Shown: positions 26,847 through 36,655 of the stretch, piece by piece
Layout of the letters: each line of letters opens with the position of its first letter
How positions within the stretch are numbered: the first letter of the stretch is position 1
NCBI GenBank assembly: GCA_042867185.1
Contig: JBHZQV010000016.1
Span: 43,573 to 107,572, forward strand
From: Xylophilus sp042867185
Lineage (GTDB): Bacteria > Pseudomonadota > Gammaproteobacteria > Burkholderiales > Burkholderiaceae_C
Direction of reading: 5' to 3'
Length of the DNA: 64,000 nt
Notes under the pieces: generated by a model
What the model was told of the DNA's origin: nothing
The model's database searches: none
The model's input: only the letters and a program-made list of their open reading frames with translations
Position numbers and translations under genes: made by a program

Positions 26847-28403
26847 ATGCCGAGTCACAGCATCCAGGGCGAGGCCGCGCGCCCCACGCCGGCCATCGGC
26901 CTCGGAATCATCCTCCTGCTGATCCTGGCGGGCGCGGTATTGCGCTTCCACGGCATCGGCTCTTTCAGTCTCTGGGAAGACGAGTTGTTCTCCGTGGCCA
27001 CCGCCACCCAGTCGGGCCCGTGGTACGGCCCGCTGGTGCCGGGCAAGACCATGGAACAGCTCCAGCTGGCCGACAGCTTCTGGACCTGGAGGCTGGCCGA
27101 TCCGCATCCGCCGCTGTTCGACATGCTGCTGGTGCCCTGGATCTCGCTGTTCGGCGTCTCGGACTTCGCCATCCGCAGCATCAGCGCGGTTTTCGGCGTG
27201 GTGACGATGCTGTCGGTGTTCGCGCTGCCGCGCAGCATCGCCTGGCAGCCACGCGCCGTCTACGTCGCGCTGCTGGCAGCGTCGGGCGGTTTGTTGATCT
27301 ACAGCCAGGACGCGCGGGGCTATTCGCTGGGCGCCTGTTTGGCGGCCTGGATGTTCGCCTGCATGCTGCGCCAGATGGAGCACGACGCCGCGGGCATCCG
27401 CGCCGGCCGGCCCTGGCCCGTGTTGCTGGTGCTGGGCGGATTGCTCGGGCTGACGCACTACTACGGTCTGGTGATGGTGGCCTGCATCGCTGCCGTCATG
27501 ACGCTGCAGGTGCGCAGCAAGCGCGCGTTCCTGGGGGCCTCGGTGCGCTGGTTTCTCGCCGTGGTGCCGGTCTTGGTCTACATGGGCCTGGGCTGGATGG
27601 GCATCCTGACGAAGCTCAACGCGGCACCGCCCAAGTCCCTGTCGTGGGCGATGACCTTCAAGCGCAATACCCTCGAATCGCTGCGCAACGTCGATCCCAG
27701 CAAGGTGGTCAGCAACGCCGGGTTCTGGATCTTCATGCTGCTGGCCGTGGTGGCTGTGGCGATCTTCCTGCGCATGCGCCGCCAGCAGCACCGGCTGGCG
27801 CCGGCGGTGGGCGCGCTGGGGGCGGTCCTGGTGCTGTTCTACCTGGTGCTGGTGCTGGCGACGCGCCGGGCGGAGTTCTTCTCGCCGCGGTACGTGATCT
27901 TCATGGTGCCGGGCTGCCTGTTGCTGGTGGCGATGTTCACGGCGGCCAGGGGCTGGCCCCGGATGGTCAGCCTGCTGGTGGCCGTGGTGCTGATTCCTTT
28001 GGGTGTCCAGGTGTGGCGGGAGTCGCCGCGGCCGCAGAACGGTGGCGATTGGCGCGGTGCCGCCGAGCTGGTGGCCAGCGCCTACCGGCCGGGCGATTTG
28101 ATCGTGGTGCCGCTGCACGACCCGACCATGCGGTCGCACTTCCAGCATTACCTGCGCAACCACATCCCGCAGGAACAGCTCGACCAGCGACTGCTCACCA
28201 TCGTGAAACCGGCCGACATTCCGGCGCGCATCGCGGCGCTGGGCCCCACGCCCTCCCGCATCATCATGTTCAGCCACGGTGCGTTCATGGGCAAGTTCCA
28301 GGACGCGCTCCATGTCATGCAGACCCAGGTGGGATGCAAGCCTGGGGACCTGCAACGGGCGCAGGCACTGGTGATCGAGGTTCTGTCCTGCGGCGGCTCC
28401 TGA
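26847..28403 (+). CDS. ArnT/PMT-like GT-C membrane glycosyltransferase
   Basis: A 518-residue membrane protein with about 11 helices. The first periplasmic loop has SLWEDELFSVATATQ, the acidic catalytic motif of dolichyl-phosphate-mannose mannosyltransferase/ArnT-like GT-C enzymes, followed by DPHPPLFDMLLVPW. The middle has the YSQDARGYSLGACLAAW segment common to this family. A C-terminal soluble domain of about 120 residues follows. It probably moves a sugar from a polyprenyl-phosphate donor to a periplasmic acceptor. It stands alone on the plus strand, so its donor could be the GtrB product or another lipid-linked sugar. Confidence 0.8.
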   Translation: MPSHSIQGEAARPTPAIGLGIILLLILAGAVLRFHGIGSFSLWEDELFSVATATQSGPWYGPLVPGKTMEQLQLADSFWTWRLADPHPPLFDMLLVPWISLFGVSDFAIRSISAVFGVVTMLSVFALPRSIAWQPRAVYVALLAASGGLLIYSQDARGYSLGACLAAWMFACMLRQMEHDAAGIRAGRPWPVLLVLGGLLGLTHYYGLVMVACIAAVMTLQVRSKRAFLGASVRWFLAVVPVLVYMGLGWMGILTKLNAAPPKSLSWAMTFKRNTLESLRNVDPSKVVSNAGFWIFMLLAVVAVAIFLRMRRQQHRLAPAVGALGAVLVLFYLVLVLATRRAEFFSPRYVIFMVPGCLLLVAMFTAARGWPRMVSLLVAVVLIPLGVQVWRESPRPQNGGDWRGAAELVASAYRPGDLIVVPLHDPTMRSHFQHYLRNHIPQEQLDQRLLTIVKPADIPARIAALGPTPSRIIMFSHGAFMGKFQDALHVMQTQVGCKPGDLQRAQALVIEVLSCGGS

Positions 28404-28453
28404 GCCCGAGCCGCGGTCGATGGGAGGGGCGTGGCTGGCCACGCCCGCCCGCC

Positions 28454-29119
28454 CTACATCGGCGGCGTGAACCCGTTGCGGCCGACGTTCACCCGCAGCG
28501 CCACCGGCTGGCCGTCCTTCATCTGCGCATTCACCAGCACCTTGGCGCCCGGCACCAGCAGCGCCTTCTCGTCGGCGTTGCCGGGCTTGAAGGTGACGAC
28601 CGGCACGTCGGCCGGCACGATGACCGTCTTCTCGCCGCCCTTGTACTGCAGTACCAGCTGCTGGCCGCCCGGCACCGCCTTGGGTGCCGCCGTCTTGCCC
28701 GACACGGTGGCGTTGGTCATGGTGCTCTCGGGCATCAGGTCCCAGGGGTAGTGGCCTTCGCCGGTGCCGCGCGCGGCTTCGGGGAACACCACCACTTCCA
28801 GCGCTTTCTGGGTGCCGTCGGATTGCGCCACGGCGGCGGTGCCGATGTAGCTGCCCGGCTGGATGGCCGACAGCTTGATCGGGTAGACCTCCGAGATCGG
28901 CATGGCCGGAGCCCGTGCCAGCGTGACGATTTCGCCGCCACGTTCCTTCAGCGTGAGCGTGCCGGCATCCACCCGTACCAGCGTGCCGCGCAGGCGGACG
29001 GGTTTTTCGGCGATGGAGGGTGTGGGCAGGGAGGTGGATTGGGCGAAGACGGCAGTGCCGACGAGCGCCAGGGCGCTCAATGCACCGGCCGAGACCAGGC
29101 GGTGATAAGGGATATGCAT
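28454..29119 (-). CDS. Secreted protein of unknown function
   Basis: A 221-residue protein with a Sec signal (ALSALALVGTAVFAQ). The mature part begins with a beta-rich OB-like segment VRLRGTLVRVDAGTLTLKE, then PGSYIGTAAVAQSDG, and a long second segment with GGEKTVIVPADVPVV. The pattern is like DUF5666-type periplasmic proteins. No catalytic motif is visible. I chose MHIPYHRL as start because it leads directly into the signal peptide; an ATG 36 codons earlier would place the signal internally. It is convergent with the glycosyltransferase gene. Confidence 0.7.
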   Translation of the reverse strand: MHIPYHRLVSAGALSALALVGTAVFAQSTSLPTPSIAEKPVRLRGTLVRVDAGTLTLKERGGEIVTLARAPAMPISEVYPIKLSAIQPGSYIGTAAVAQSDGTQKALEVVVFPEAARGTGEGHYPWDLMPESTMTNATVSGKTAAPKAVPGGQQLVLQYKGGEKTVIVPADVPVVTFKPGNADEKALLVPGAKVLVNAQMKDGQPVALRVNVGRNGFTPPM

Positions 29120-29259
29120 TGGAAGCTTTCGGGTGTGGAGCGGGGATCGCCGAAGGCAAAATGCCTGCGACAAGCGCAGTCTGCCATGACAGTGTTGCCG
29201 CATCCATGACGGCTTCAGGCGTTGCACGGGCTGCCTCTTCTCACCGGACCAACCCCACC

Positions 29260-30303
29260 ATGCAGCGCGGCCCCGACACGGACAACAATTTCGACTTCCT
29301 GCGCCTGGCGGCGGCGATGGCCGTTCTGCTCAGCCATCAGTTCGCGTTGTCGGGGCATCCTGAGCCGCTGTTTCTCTACAGCAGCTGGGGAGGGCTGGGC
29401 GTGCTGGTCTTTTTCGCCATCAGCGGTTACCTGGTGGCCGGCAGCTGGCTGCGCGATCCGCATCTGTGGCGCTTCCTGGTACGCCGATTCCTGAGAATCT
29501 GGCCGGGCCTGGCGGTCGCGACCGTGGTGATCGCCTTCGTCCTGGGCCCGCTCGTCAGCACGCTCGGCAAGGCGGAATATTTTTCATCGCCGCTGACATG
29601 GGCGTATCTGCAACTGCTCGGGCTCTGGACTTTCGAGGTGCAACTGCCGGGCATTTTATCGGAGAACCCGCATCCGCTGGGTGCCAACGGCTCGTTGTGG
29701 ACCATCCCGATCGAGGTGAAATGCTATCTGCTCCTGGGGCTGGTCGGCACGTTCGGATGCATGCGGCGCAACGGCCTGGTGCTGGTCCTGTTGTTCGCGG
29801 CGCTTGCGGTCTGGTTCTTCGTCTGTCTGAAGACGAGTTACGAAGACCCCTGGCGGATGAAGTTCCAAATGGGGGTGGTGTTCTTCTCGGGTGTCTGCCT
29901 GGGCGTGCTGCGCCCCTATTGGCTGGCGTACCGGCGATGGATGGCCGTGGCCGCGTCGCTGGCCGTCGTCTGGCTGTGGTTCGGTGGATGGAACGATGTG
30001 GTCATGACCCTGGGCCTGCCGGTGGCCACGGTGGTGTTCGGCAGCGGGGCCACGCCCGTGATTCGTCGGGCCGGGCGGTTCGGCGATGTCTCCTACGGCC
30101 TCTACATCTATGCATTTCCGGTCCAGCAGACGGTCATATGGGCCACCGGCAAACGGCTTTCGGTGCTGGAAGGGGCCTGCGTGTCGATCCCTGTCACCGT
30201 CGTGCTCGCCTTGCTGTCATGGCATGCGGTCGAGCGACCTGCGCTGCGTTGGAAGCAGTCGTTGGGCGGGGGCTGCGCCGCCGTGCAACACCCGAGGCCG
30301 TGA
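29260..30303 (+). CDS. Acyltransferase 3 family membrane protein
   Basis: A 347-residue membrane acyltransferase (OafA/ExoZ type) with about ten helices. The N-terminus NNFDFLRLAAAMAVLLSHQF carries the catalytic histidine. RFLRIWPGLAVA, GSLWTIPIEVKCYLLLG and VSYGLYIYAFPVQQ are the other family landmarks. Such enzymes O-acetylate or O-acylate surface glycans. There is no attached SGNH domain. I chose the ATG directly before the family core; another ATG lies 18 codons upstream (29206). Neither has an obvious ribosome site. Confidence 0.85.
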   Translation: MQRGPDTDNNFDFLRLAAAMAVLLSHQFALSGHPEPLFLYSSWGGLGVLVFFAISGYLVAGSWLRDPHLWRFLVRRFLRIWPGLAVATVVIAFVLGPLVSTLGKAEYFSSPLTWAYLQLLGLWTFEVQLPGILSENPHPLGANGSLWTIPIEVKCYLLLGLVGTFGCMRRNGLVLVLLFAALAVWFFVCLKTSYEDPWRMKFQMGVVFFSGVCLGVLRPYWLAYRRWMAVAASLAVVWLWFGGWNDVVMTLGLPVATVVFGSGATPVIRRAGRFGDVSYGLYIYAFPVQQTVIWATGKRLSVLEGACVSIPVTVVLALLSWHAVERPALRWKQSLGGGCAAVQHPRP

Positions 30304-30360
30304 CCAGCGCACCGGCCACGCACGAGCCCTTGCCGCCCGCTGCTGCTGGAAGCACCCTTC

Positions 30361-30366
30361 TATAAT
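30361..30366 (+). promoter_or_regulatory. Putative -10 box for the ahcY transcript
   Basis: The hexamer tataat stands about 10 nt upstream of the SAH riboswitch, where the transcript should begin. No good -35 match lies 16-18 nt upstream, so the promoter is an inference from position. Confidence 0.5.
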
Positions 30367-30374
30367 CCACGCTT

Positions 30375-30440
30375 TCCGAGGAGCGTTGCAGCGCCGCCCA
30401 GGCGTGAGGCTCGGAATCATCCATCCGCAACGACGCTCGC
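30375..30440 (+). ncRNA. SAH riboswitch upstream of ahcY
   Basis: The leader contains tccgaggagcgttgcagcg, then aggcgtgaggctcggaa, then caacgacgctcgc. The blocks CCGAGGAGCGTTGC, AGGCTCGG and CAACGaCGCTC match the conserved core of the S-adenosylhomocysteine riboswitch (Rfam RF01057), with the P1 pairing CCGAG/CTCGG and the GAGCG/CGCTC pairing both visible. These elements turn on ahcY and metF-type genes when SAH builds up, which fits the ahcY-tlyA-metF order here. Confidence 0.88.
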
Positions 30441-30516
30441 CCACGCCTGTGTGCCTGAGCGTTTCCGTGACGCGCAGCCGGGCGTGGCCATCAGAAATTT
30501 TCTTCTGGAGCCGACC

Positions 30517-31956
<1,440 letters not shown>

Positions 31957-31961
31957 GCAAA

Positions 31962-32044
31962 CCCCCAGGCTGCGCACTTCGTGTCTTCGCCAACCCCCTT
32001 GCAGGGGGCGGCACCGGTGGAACGGCAGAGCCGTATCCACGGTG
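31962..32044 (+). repeat. Interspersed repeat with C5/G5 hairpin between ahcY and tlyA
   Basis: The block contains cccccaggctgcgcacttcg, then a perfect hairpin CCCCC-TTGCA-GGGGG (31994-32008), then ggcggcaccggtgg and a short arm around the window near ccgtatccacggtg. I recall closely similar sequences scattered in many Comamonadaceae genomes, often between genes. Its right end abuts an early GTG of the tlyA frame. It might attenuate read-through from ahcY, but this is not shown. Confidence 0.55.
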
Positions 32045-32086
32045 CCCCTGAACCTGAGCCCGGCCCTGTTTCGAGCGGGGTTGCCG

Positions 32087-32905
32087 GTGCGCGCTGACCA
32101 GTTGCTGGTGGGGCGCGGGCTGGCGGCGTCGCGGTCGCAGGCGCAGCGGCTGATCGCGGGCGGTTTGCGCTGGCGGCTGGGGCCGGGGGGCGCCTGGCGC
32201 ACGGTGGGCAAGAACGGGGACGAGGTGCCCGAGGCGGCCGAGGTCGAACTGGCCGACGCGGCCGAGGCGCGCTACGTTTCCCGCGGCGGCTTGAAGCTGG
32301 AGGGCGTCCTGCGCACCGCCGGCGTCGATCCCGCCGGGCGGGCCTGCCTCGACGTGGGCCAGTCCACCGGCGGCTTCACCGACTGCCTGCTGCAGCACGG
32401 CGCGGCCGGCGTGCTGGGGCTGGACGTGGGGCACGGCCAGCTGCATCCACGCCTGCGGGACGACCGCCGGGTGCTGTGCATCGAGGGCTGCAATGCGCGA
32501 GAGCTCGACCCCGGGCGGCTGGCCGAGTTGCAGGCCGATGCTATTGAATCGATAGCTGATGGCCGGCGCCGTTCGCCGGCCTCAGCTCCTTTTTCTTCTG
32601 AATTCTCGCTGGTGGTGGGCGACCTGTCGTTCATCTCGCTCACCTTGGTGCTGCCGGCCCTGGTGCCTCTGCTGTCGGCCGGCGGCGACCTGCTGGTGCT
32701 GGTCAAGCCGCAGTTCGAGCTGCAACCGGGCCAGGTCGGCAAGGGCGGTATCGTGCGCGACGCCGCGCTGTTCGCCGTGGTCGAGGCGCGGCTGCGCGCG
32801 GCCTGCGCCGAGGGTGGCCTGCAGGTGGTGGGCTGGCACGACAGCCCGATCGCCGGCGGCGACGGCAACCGGGAATTCTTCATCCACGCAAGGAGGGCGG
32901 CATGA
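32087..32905 (+). CDS. tlyA: TlyA-family rRNA 2'-O-methyltransferase
   Basis: A 272-residue protein with an N-terminal S4 RNA-binding domain (RADQLLVGRGLAASRSQAQR) and an FtsJ-like methyltransferase core: SRGGLKLEG, the SAM loop DVGQSTGGFTDCLLQ, VVGDLSFISLTLVLP and VKPQFELQPGQVGKGGIVRD. I chose the GTG at 32087 because homologues begin M/V-R-A-D-Q-L. A GTG at 32042 would lie in the upstream repeat. About 20 residues (ADAIESIADGRRRSPASAP) come from a palindromic repeat copy and interrupt the normal family spacing. The end overlaps metF as ATGA. Confidence 0.88.
   Translation: MRADQLLVGRGLAASRSQAQRLIAGGLRWRLGPGGAWRTVGKNGDEVPEAAEVELADAAEARYVSRGGLKLEGVLRTAGVDPAGRACLDVGQSTGGFTDCLLQHGAAGVLGLDVGHGQLHPRLRDDRRVLCIEGCNARELDPGRLAELQADAIESIADGRRRSPASAPFSSEFSLVVGDLSFISLTLVLPALVPLLSAGGDLLVLVKPQFELQPGQVGKGGIVRDAALFAVVEARLRAACAEGGLQVVGWHDSPIAGGDGNREFFIHARRAA
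32540..32580 (+). repeat. Palindromic repeat, copy 2 (inside tlyA)
   Basis: The core is gctattgaatcgatagc (32540-32556), followed by gatggccggcgccgttcgcc with GCCGGCG/CGCCGGC arms. It is in frame with tlyA and encodes a non-conserved loop just before the VVGDLSFIS motif, showing a recent insertion tolerated by the protein. Confidence 0.65.
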
Positions 32906-33780
32906 CCGCATCCCCAGATTCGACCTCGCCGGTGCCGGCCGGAAATGCCGCGCTGCCGGTGAGCTTCGAGTTTTTTCCCACCAAGACGCCCGAAGGCGCC
33001 GTCAAGCTGCGCGCGGTGCGCCAGGCGCTCTACGCCCGCGGGCCGGAGTTCTGCTCGGTCACCTACGGCGCCGGCGGCTCCACGCAGGACGGCACCTTCG
33101 CCACGGTGCGCGAGATCCTGGCCGAAGGGGTCGATGCCGCGTCGCACTTCTCGTGCGTCGGCGCCACCCGCGCCTCGGTGCGGGCCGAGCTGGCCGCGCT
33201 GGCCGCGATGGGCGTCAAGCGCATCGTCGCGCTGCGCGGCGACCTGCCGAGCGGCTACGGCGCCGGCGGCGAGTTCTCGTACGCGAGCGACCTGGTCGCC
33301 TTCATCCGGGCCGAGACGGGCAGCGCCTTCCATATCGAGGTGGCCGCCTACCCCGAGGTGCATCCCCAGGCCCGCTCGCCCCAGGCCGATCTGCAGGCCT
33401 ACGTCGCCAAGGTACGCGCGGGGGCCGACGCGGCGATCACCCAGTACTTCTACAGCGCCGACGCGTACTTCCGTTTCCTGGACGACTCCCGGGCGCTGGG
33501 CGTCGACGTGCCGGTGGTGCCGGGCATCATGCCGATCACCAGCTCGTCGCAGCTGCTGCGCTTCTCGGACGCCTGCGGCGCCGAGATCCCGCGCTGGATC
33601 CGGCTGCGGCTGCAGGCATTCGGCGACGACACGGCCAGCATCCGCGCCTTCGGGCTCGACGTGGTGACCGGCCTGTGCGAGCGGCTGCGGGCCGGCGGCG
33701 CACCGGCGCTGCACTTCTACACGATGAACCAGTCGGCCGCGACCCTGGCGCTGCTCGACCGTCTGCTGCCCGCGGCATGA
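32902..33780 (+). CDS. metF: Methylenetetrahydrofolate reductase
   Basis: A 292-residue FAD enzyme reducing 5,10-methylene-THF to 5-methyl-THF for methionine synthesis. SFEFFPTKTPEG holds the catalytic glutamate, followed by FCSVTYGAGGSTQDGT, HFSCVGATR, RIVALRGDLP, and TQYFYSADAYFRF. It is coupled to tlyA (ATGA) and to the RlpA-like gene (ATGA), and lies downstream of the SAH riboswitch, so it is likely induced by SAH. Confidence 0.97.
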   Translation: MTASPDSTSPVPAGNAALPVSFEFFPTKTPEGAVKLRAVRQALYARGPEFCSVTYGAGGSTQDGTFATVREILAEGVDAASHFSCVGATRASVRAELAALAAMGVKRIVALRGDLPSGYGAGGEFSYASDLVAFIRAETGSAFHIEVAAYPEVHPQARSPQADLQAYVAKVRAGADAAITQYFYSADAYFRFLDDSRALGVDVPVVPGIMPITSSSQLLRFSDACGAEIPRWIRLRLQAFGDDTASIRAFGLDVVTGLCERLRAGGAPALHFYTMNQSAATLALLDRLLPAA

Positions 33781-34370
33781 CGGGCGGCGGTGCATGGGGT
33801 CAGTGCGCCCGCGGCATCGGCTGGGCGGCGGGCCTGGTGGCGGCATTGCTGGTGAGCGGCTGTGCGCCGCTGCCGTCGGTGCGCGGTGCCGACGAGGTTC
33901 CCCTGGCGCCGGATGGCGAGACCGAATTCATGCTGCGCCCGCTGGTGCGGCTGCGCAGCGTTCCGGTCGAGGCACCGGCCTCCGGCGTGGCGTTGGTGAC
34001 GGTGGAGCGCACCGACGACGAGCCCGATCCCGGCGACGATCCCGAGGCCGGCGAAGAACTGGGCCGCGGTGGAGCCTCCTGGTACGGCATCCGCTTCCAT
34101 AACCGCCGCACCGCCAGCGGCGAGCGGTTCGACATGGGCGCGCTGACCGCCGCGCACCGCACCTTGCCCTTCGGCGCCCTGGTCTGCGTGCGCAGCCTGG
34201 TCAACGGCAAGCAGGTGGTGGTGCGCGTCACCGACCGGGGGCCGGGCTCTCCGCAGCGGATCATCGATCTGAGCCGGGCCGCGGCCGAGGCGCTGGACAT
34301 GCTCGGCACCGGGATCAAGCAGGTGGCACTGTCGAAGCCGTCGACGGTGACCGGGCGCTGCGTTCGATAA
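33777..34370 (+). CDS. rlpA: RlpA-like septal ring lipoprotein
   Basis: A 197-residue lipoprotein (lipobox LLVSGC, Cys about 27). The C-terminal half is a double-psi beta-barrel: GGASWYGIRFHNRRTASGE, then LPFGALVCVRSLVNGK, then RVTDRGPGSPQRIIDLS with the catalytic aspartate. RlpA enzymes cut denuded peptidoglycan strands at the septum. There is no SPOR domain, so this is a short form. It starts inside the metF stop (ATGA), an unusual co-expression with folate metabolism. Confidence 0.88.
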   Translation: MTGGGAWGQCARGIGWAAGLVAALLVSGCAPLPSVRGADEVPLAPDGETEFMLRPLVRLRSVPVEAPASGVALVTVERTDDEPDPGDDPEAGEELGRGGASWYGIRFHNRRTASGERFDMGALTAAHRTLPFGALVCVRSLVNGKQVVVRVTDRGPGSPQRIIDLSRAAAEALDMLGTGIKQVALSKPSTVTGRCVR

Positions 34371-34448
34371 CGGGGCGATACCACTGCGGTGGGCATGGGT
34401 TTTGCGTTACAGGCGGTTTACACCCCTGATTACGAGGAATCCAGTTCC

Positions 34449-35498
34449 ATGAACAAGTCCCTGATTGCAATTGGTGCGTGCCTGGCCTGTGTCGGTGCGG
34501 CGCAGGCACAGAGCACGGTGACGCTCTCCGGTCTGATGGACGCCTATGCCGGCTCGATGCGCATGGCGGGCGATGCCGGTCGCCGCGCGGTGGTGGGCAG
34601 TGGCGGCATGACCACCTCGTGGCTCGGATTCAGCGGCACCGAGGACCTGGGCGGCGGCCTGAAGGCCAGCTTCAAGATCACCTCGTTCCTGCAGGTGGAC
34701 ACCGGCACGCCGGGCCGGTTCGCCAACGATCCGTTCTTCTCGCGCGATGCCAGCGTCGGCCTGTCGGGCGCCTTCGGTGCCGCCCAGCTCGGCCGGGGCA
34801 TGGCACCCAACTTTTTGCCGTCGATCCTGTTCAACCCCTTCGGCGATTCTTTCACTTTCTCGCCGCTGATCCTGCACAAGGACGTGGGCCTGTTCAACGG
34901 CACCGGCTGGGCGGCCACCACGCCTTCCGACACCGGCTGGAACAACCAGATCACCTACACCACGCCCAAGTTCGGTGGCCTGATCGCCAACCTGCACTAC
35001 CAGTTCGGCGAGCAGACCGGCGCCAACGACAACCGCAAGAACGTCGGCCTGAACGCGATCTTCCAGCAGGGCCCGATCGGCCTGACCGCCTACTACGAGC
35101 GCGACCAGATCTCCAACCCGATCAGCGCGCTGCTCACCGCCGGCACCCCGGCCCGGCCCGACACCCGCAAGGACTGGATGCTGGGCGGCTCCTACGATGC
35201 CGGCATCGTCAAGGGCTACCTGACCTACGGCCAGGGCAAGTCCGAGGTCACCAGCCTCGAATCGAAGACGGTGCAGGTGGGTGCCTCCGCACCGATCGGT
35301 GCCGGCCAGCTGCTGGCGTCGGTGGCCCGCACCGAACTGGACAACACGGTCGGCCAGCCGACCCGCACCACGGCCACGATCGGCTACGACTACTTTTTGT
35401 CGAAGCGCACCGATCTCTACGCCAATCTGATGAACGACCGCCTCACCTCGTACAAGAACGGCACCTCGCTCGGCATCGGCATGCGCCACCGTTTCTGA
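34449..35498 (+). CDS. Gram-negative trimeric porin (Burkholderiales type)
   Basis: A 349-residue outer-membrane porin with a signal MNKSLIAIGACLACVGAAQA and mature start QSTVTLSGLMDAYAG. Alternating beta strands end in the C-terminal phenylalanine (IGMRHRF), the BAM recognition signal. The L3-type constriction region lies near GRGMAPNFLPSILFN. It allows diffusion of small hydrophilic solutes. A GAGGA sequence is about 11 nt before the ATG, and a strong terminator follows at 35520. Confidence 0.93.
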   Translation: MNKSLIAIGACLACVGAAQAQSTVTLSGLMDAYAGSMRMAGDAGRRAVVGSGGMTTSWLGFSGTEDLGGGLKASFKITSFLQVDTGTPGRFANDPFFSRDASVGLSGAFGAAQLGRGMAPNFLPSILFNPFGDSFTFSPLILHKDVGLFNGTGWAATTPSDTGWNNQITYTTPKFGGLIANLHYQFGEQTGANDNRKNVGLNAIFQQGPIGLTAYYERDQISNPISALLTAGTPARPDTRKDWMLGGSYDAGIVKGYLTYGQGKSEVTSLESKTVQVGASAPIGAGQLLASVARTELDNTVGQPTRTTATIGYDYFLSKRTDLYANLMNDRLTSYKNGTSLGIGMRHRF

Positions 35499-35519
35499 GC
35501 GCGCGGCGTCGCGCAAAGC

Positions 35520-35548
35520 AAAAAGGCTTCGCGGTGCGAAGCCTTTTT
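35520..35548. terminator. Rho-independent terminator after the porin gene
   Basis: A perfect 8-bp GC stem AGGCTTCGC/GCGAAGCCT with a GGT loop, flanked by five As on the left and five Ts on the right. The symmetry allows it to stop transcription from both the porin gene (+) and rlmJ (-), which converge here. Confidence 0.9.
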
Positions 35549-35569
35549 CACGTTGGGCCGGCAGGTGCC

Positions 35570-36475
35570 TCAGCTGCCGCCGGATTCCAGGCTCGATGCC
35601 GCGAACCGGTCCTGTCCCAGCGCCGCCACCATCTGCGGCAGGGCTGCGGCCAGCGCCGGCTTGAGGGTGAAGGGCGGGTTGATCACGAACATGCCGCTGG
35701 CCGGCAGGCCCGGGCGCTCGACCGAGGTGCCGGTGGCCGCCGCCACGCCCGCACCGACGATCTTGGCGGATTTCACTGTCAGCGTGGCGTGCAGCCAGGG
35801 CTTGCCGGCCTGCGTCGCCATGGTGCGCAGCCGGCGCGGCAGGTCGTGCGCCTCGGGCCGTGCGATCAGCGGATACCAGACGGCGTAGGTGCCCGTCGCG
35901 AAGCGCTTCAGGCCGTCGGCCACCAGGTTCAGCACCCGGGCGTAGTCCTGCTTGATCTCGTAGCTGGGGTCGCAGAAGAGCAGGGCGCGGCGCGACGGCG
36001 GCGGCAGGAACTTGCGCACCGCTTCGAAGCCGTCCTCGCGCATCACCGCGATCTGCCGGCCGGCTTCCAGCTGGGCGATGTTGCCGTCGAGCGTCTTCGC
36101 ATCGGTCGGGTGCAGCTCGAAGAGTTTCAGCCGGTCGTGCGGACGCAACAGGTGTTCCACCACGAAGGGCGAGCCGGGGTACACCTTGGTCGTGTTGCCG
36201 GCGTTGAAGGTCTTCACCAGGTCCAGGTAGGCCTGCAGGGCGGGTGCCGGCTCCGCGGGCAGGTTGCCCAGCAGCCGCAGGATGCCCTCGGCCGCTTCGC
36301 CGCTCTTGGCGGCATAGTCGCCGTCGAGCCGGTACAGCCCGGCGCCCGCATGGGTGTCGAGTACGGTCAGCGCCGCTTCTTTTTGCAGCAGGTAGTCGAG
36401 GATGGCGACCAGCGTCGTGTGCTTGAGCACGTCGGCGTGGTTTCCCGCATGGAAGGCGTGGCGGTAACTGAACAT
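35570..36475 (-). CDS. rlmJ: 23S rRNA (adenine-2030-N6)-methyltransferase
   Basis: A 301-residue protein starting MFSYRHAFHAGNHADVLKH, the invariant RlmJ opening. VLDTHAGAGLYRL is the SAM-binding motif, ALLFCDPSYE the catalytic DPxY motif, and GMFVINPPF the C-terminal marker. It methylates A2030 of 23S rRNA. The gene is divergent from rplM, which suits a ribosome-related locus. An upstream in-frame start (36637) would run into the rplM promoter and was rejected. Confidence 0.95.
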   Translation of the reverse strand: MFSYRHAFHAGNHADVLKHTTLVAILDYLLQKEAALTVLDTHAGAGLYRLDGDYAAKSGEAAEGILRLLGNLPAEPAPALQAYLDLVKTFNAGNTTKVYPGSPFVVEHLLRPHDRLKLFELHPTDAKTLDGNIAQLEAGRQIAVMREDGFEAVRKFLPPPSRRALLFCDPSYEIKQDYARVLNLVADGLKRFATGTYAVWYPLIARPEAHDLPRRLRTMATQAGKPWLHATLTVKSAKIVGAGVAAATGTSVERPGLPASGMFVINPPFTLKPALAAALPQMVAALGQDRFAASSLESGGS

Positions 36476-36495
36476 AGGCCCTGATGGTAAGCGGC

Positions 36496-36525
36496 TTGTG
36501 GAGGAAGGCGGAAACTTCCTATAAT
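36496..36525 (+). promoter_or_regulatory. Sigma70-type promoter for rplM-rpsI
   Basis: The -35 TTGTGG (36496-36501) and -10 TATAAT (36520-36525) are separated by 18 nt. The leader of about 125 nt to the rplM ATG begins with GCTTCGC (36531-36537), which can pair with GCGAAGC (36558-36564), a hairpin that could serve ribosomal-protein feedback control. Confidence 0.75.
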
Positions 36526-36655
36526 GGAAGGCTTCGCAGCGCTCGATCGGCCCCGCGGCGAAGCGGCGCGCAGGTGCCGTCTCCCACCTAAGAGGTTTCC
36601 TCCAGAGAAACACCGACCGTGGAAAAGGGCTATCCACACTCGAAAGCTAACAGCA

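Noticed and set aside
36531..36655. Defined L13-leader regulatory RNA before rplM
   Set aside because: One hairpin is visible, but I cannot match a named leader family; described only within the promoter entry.
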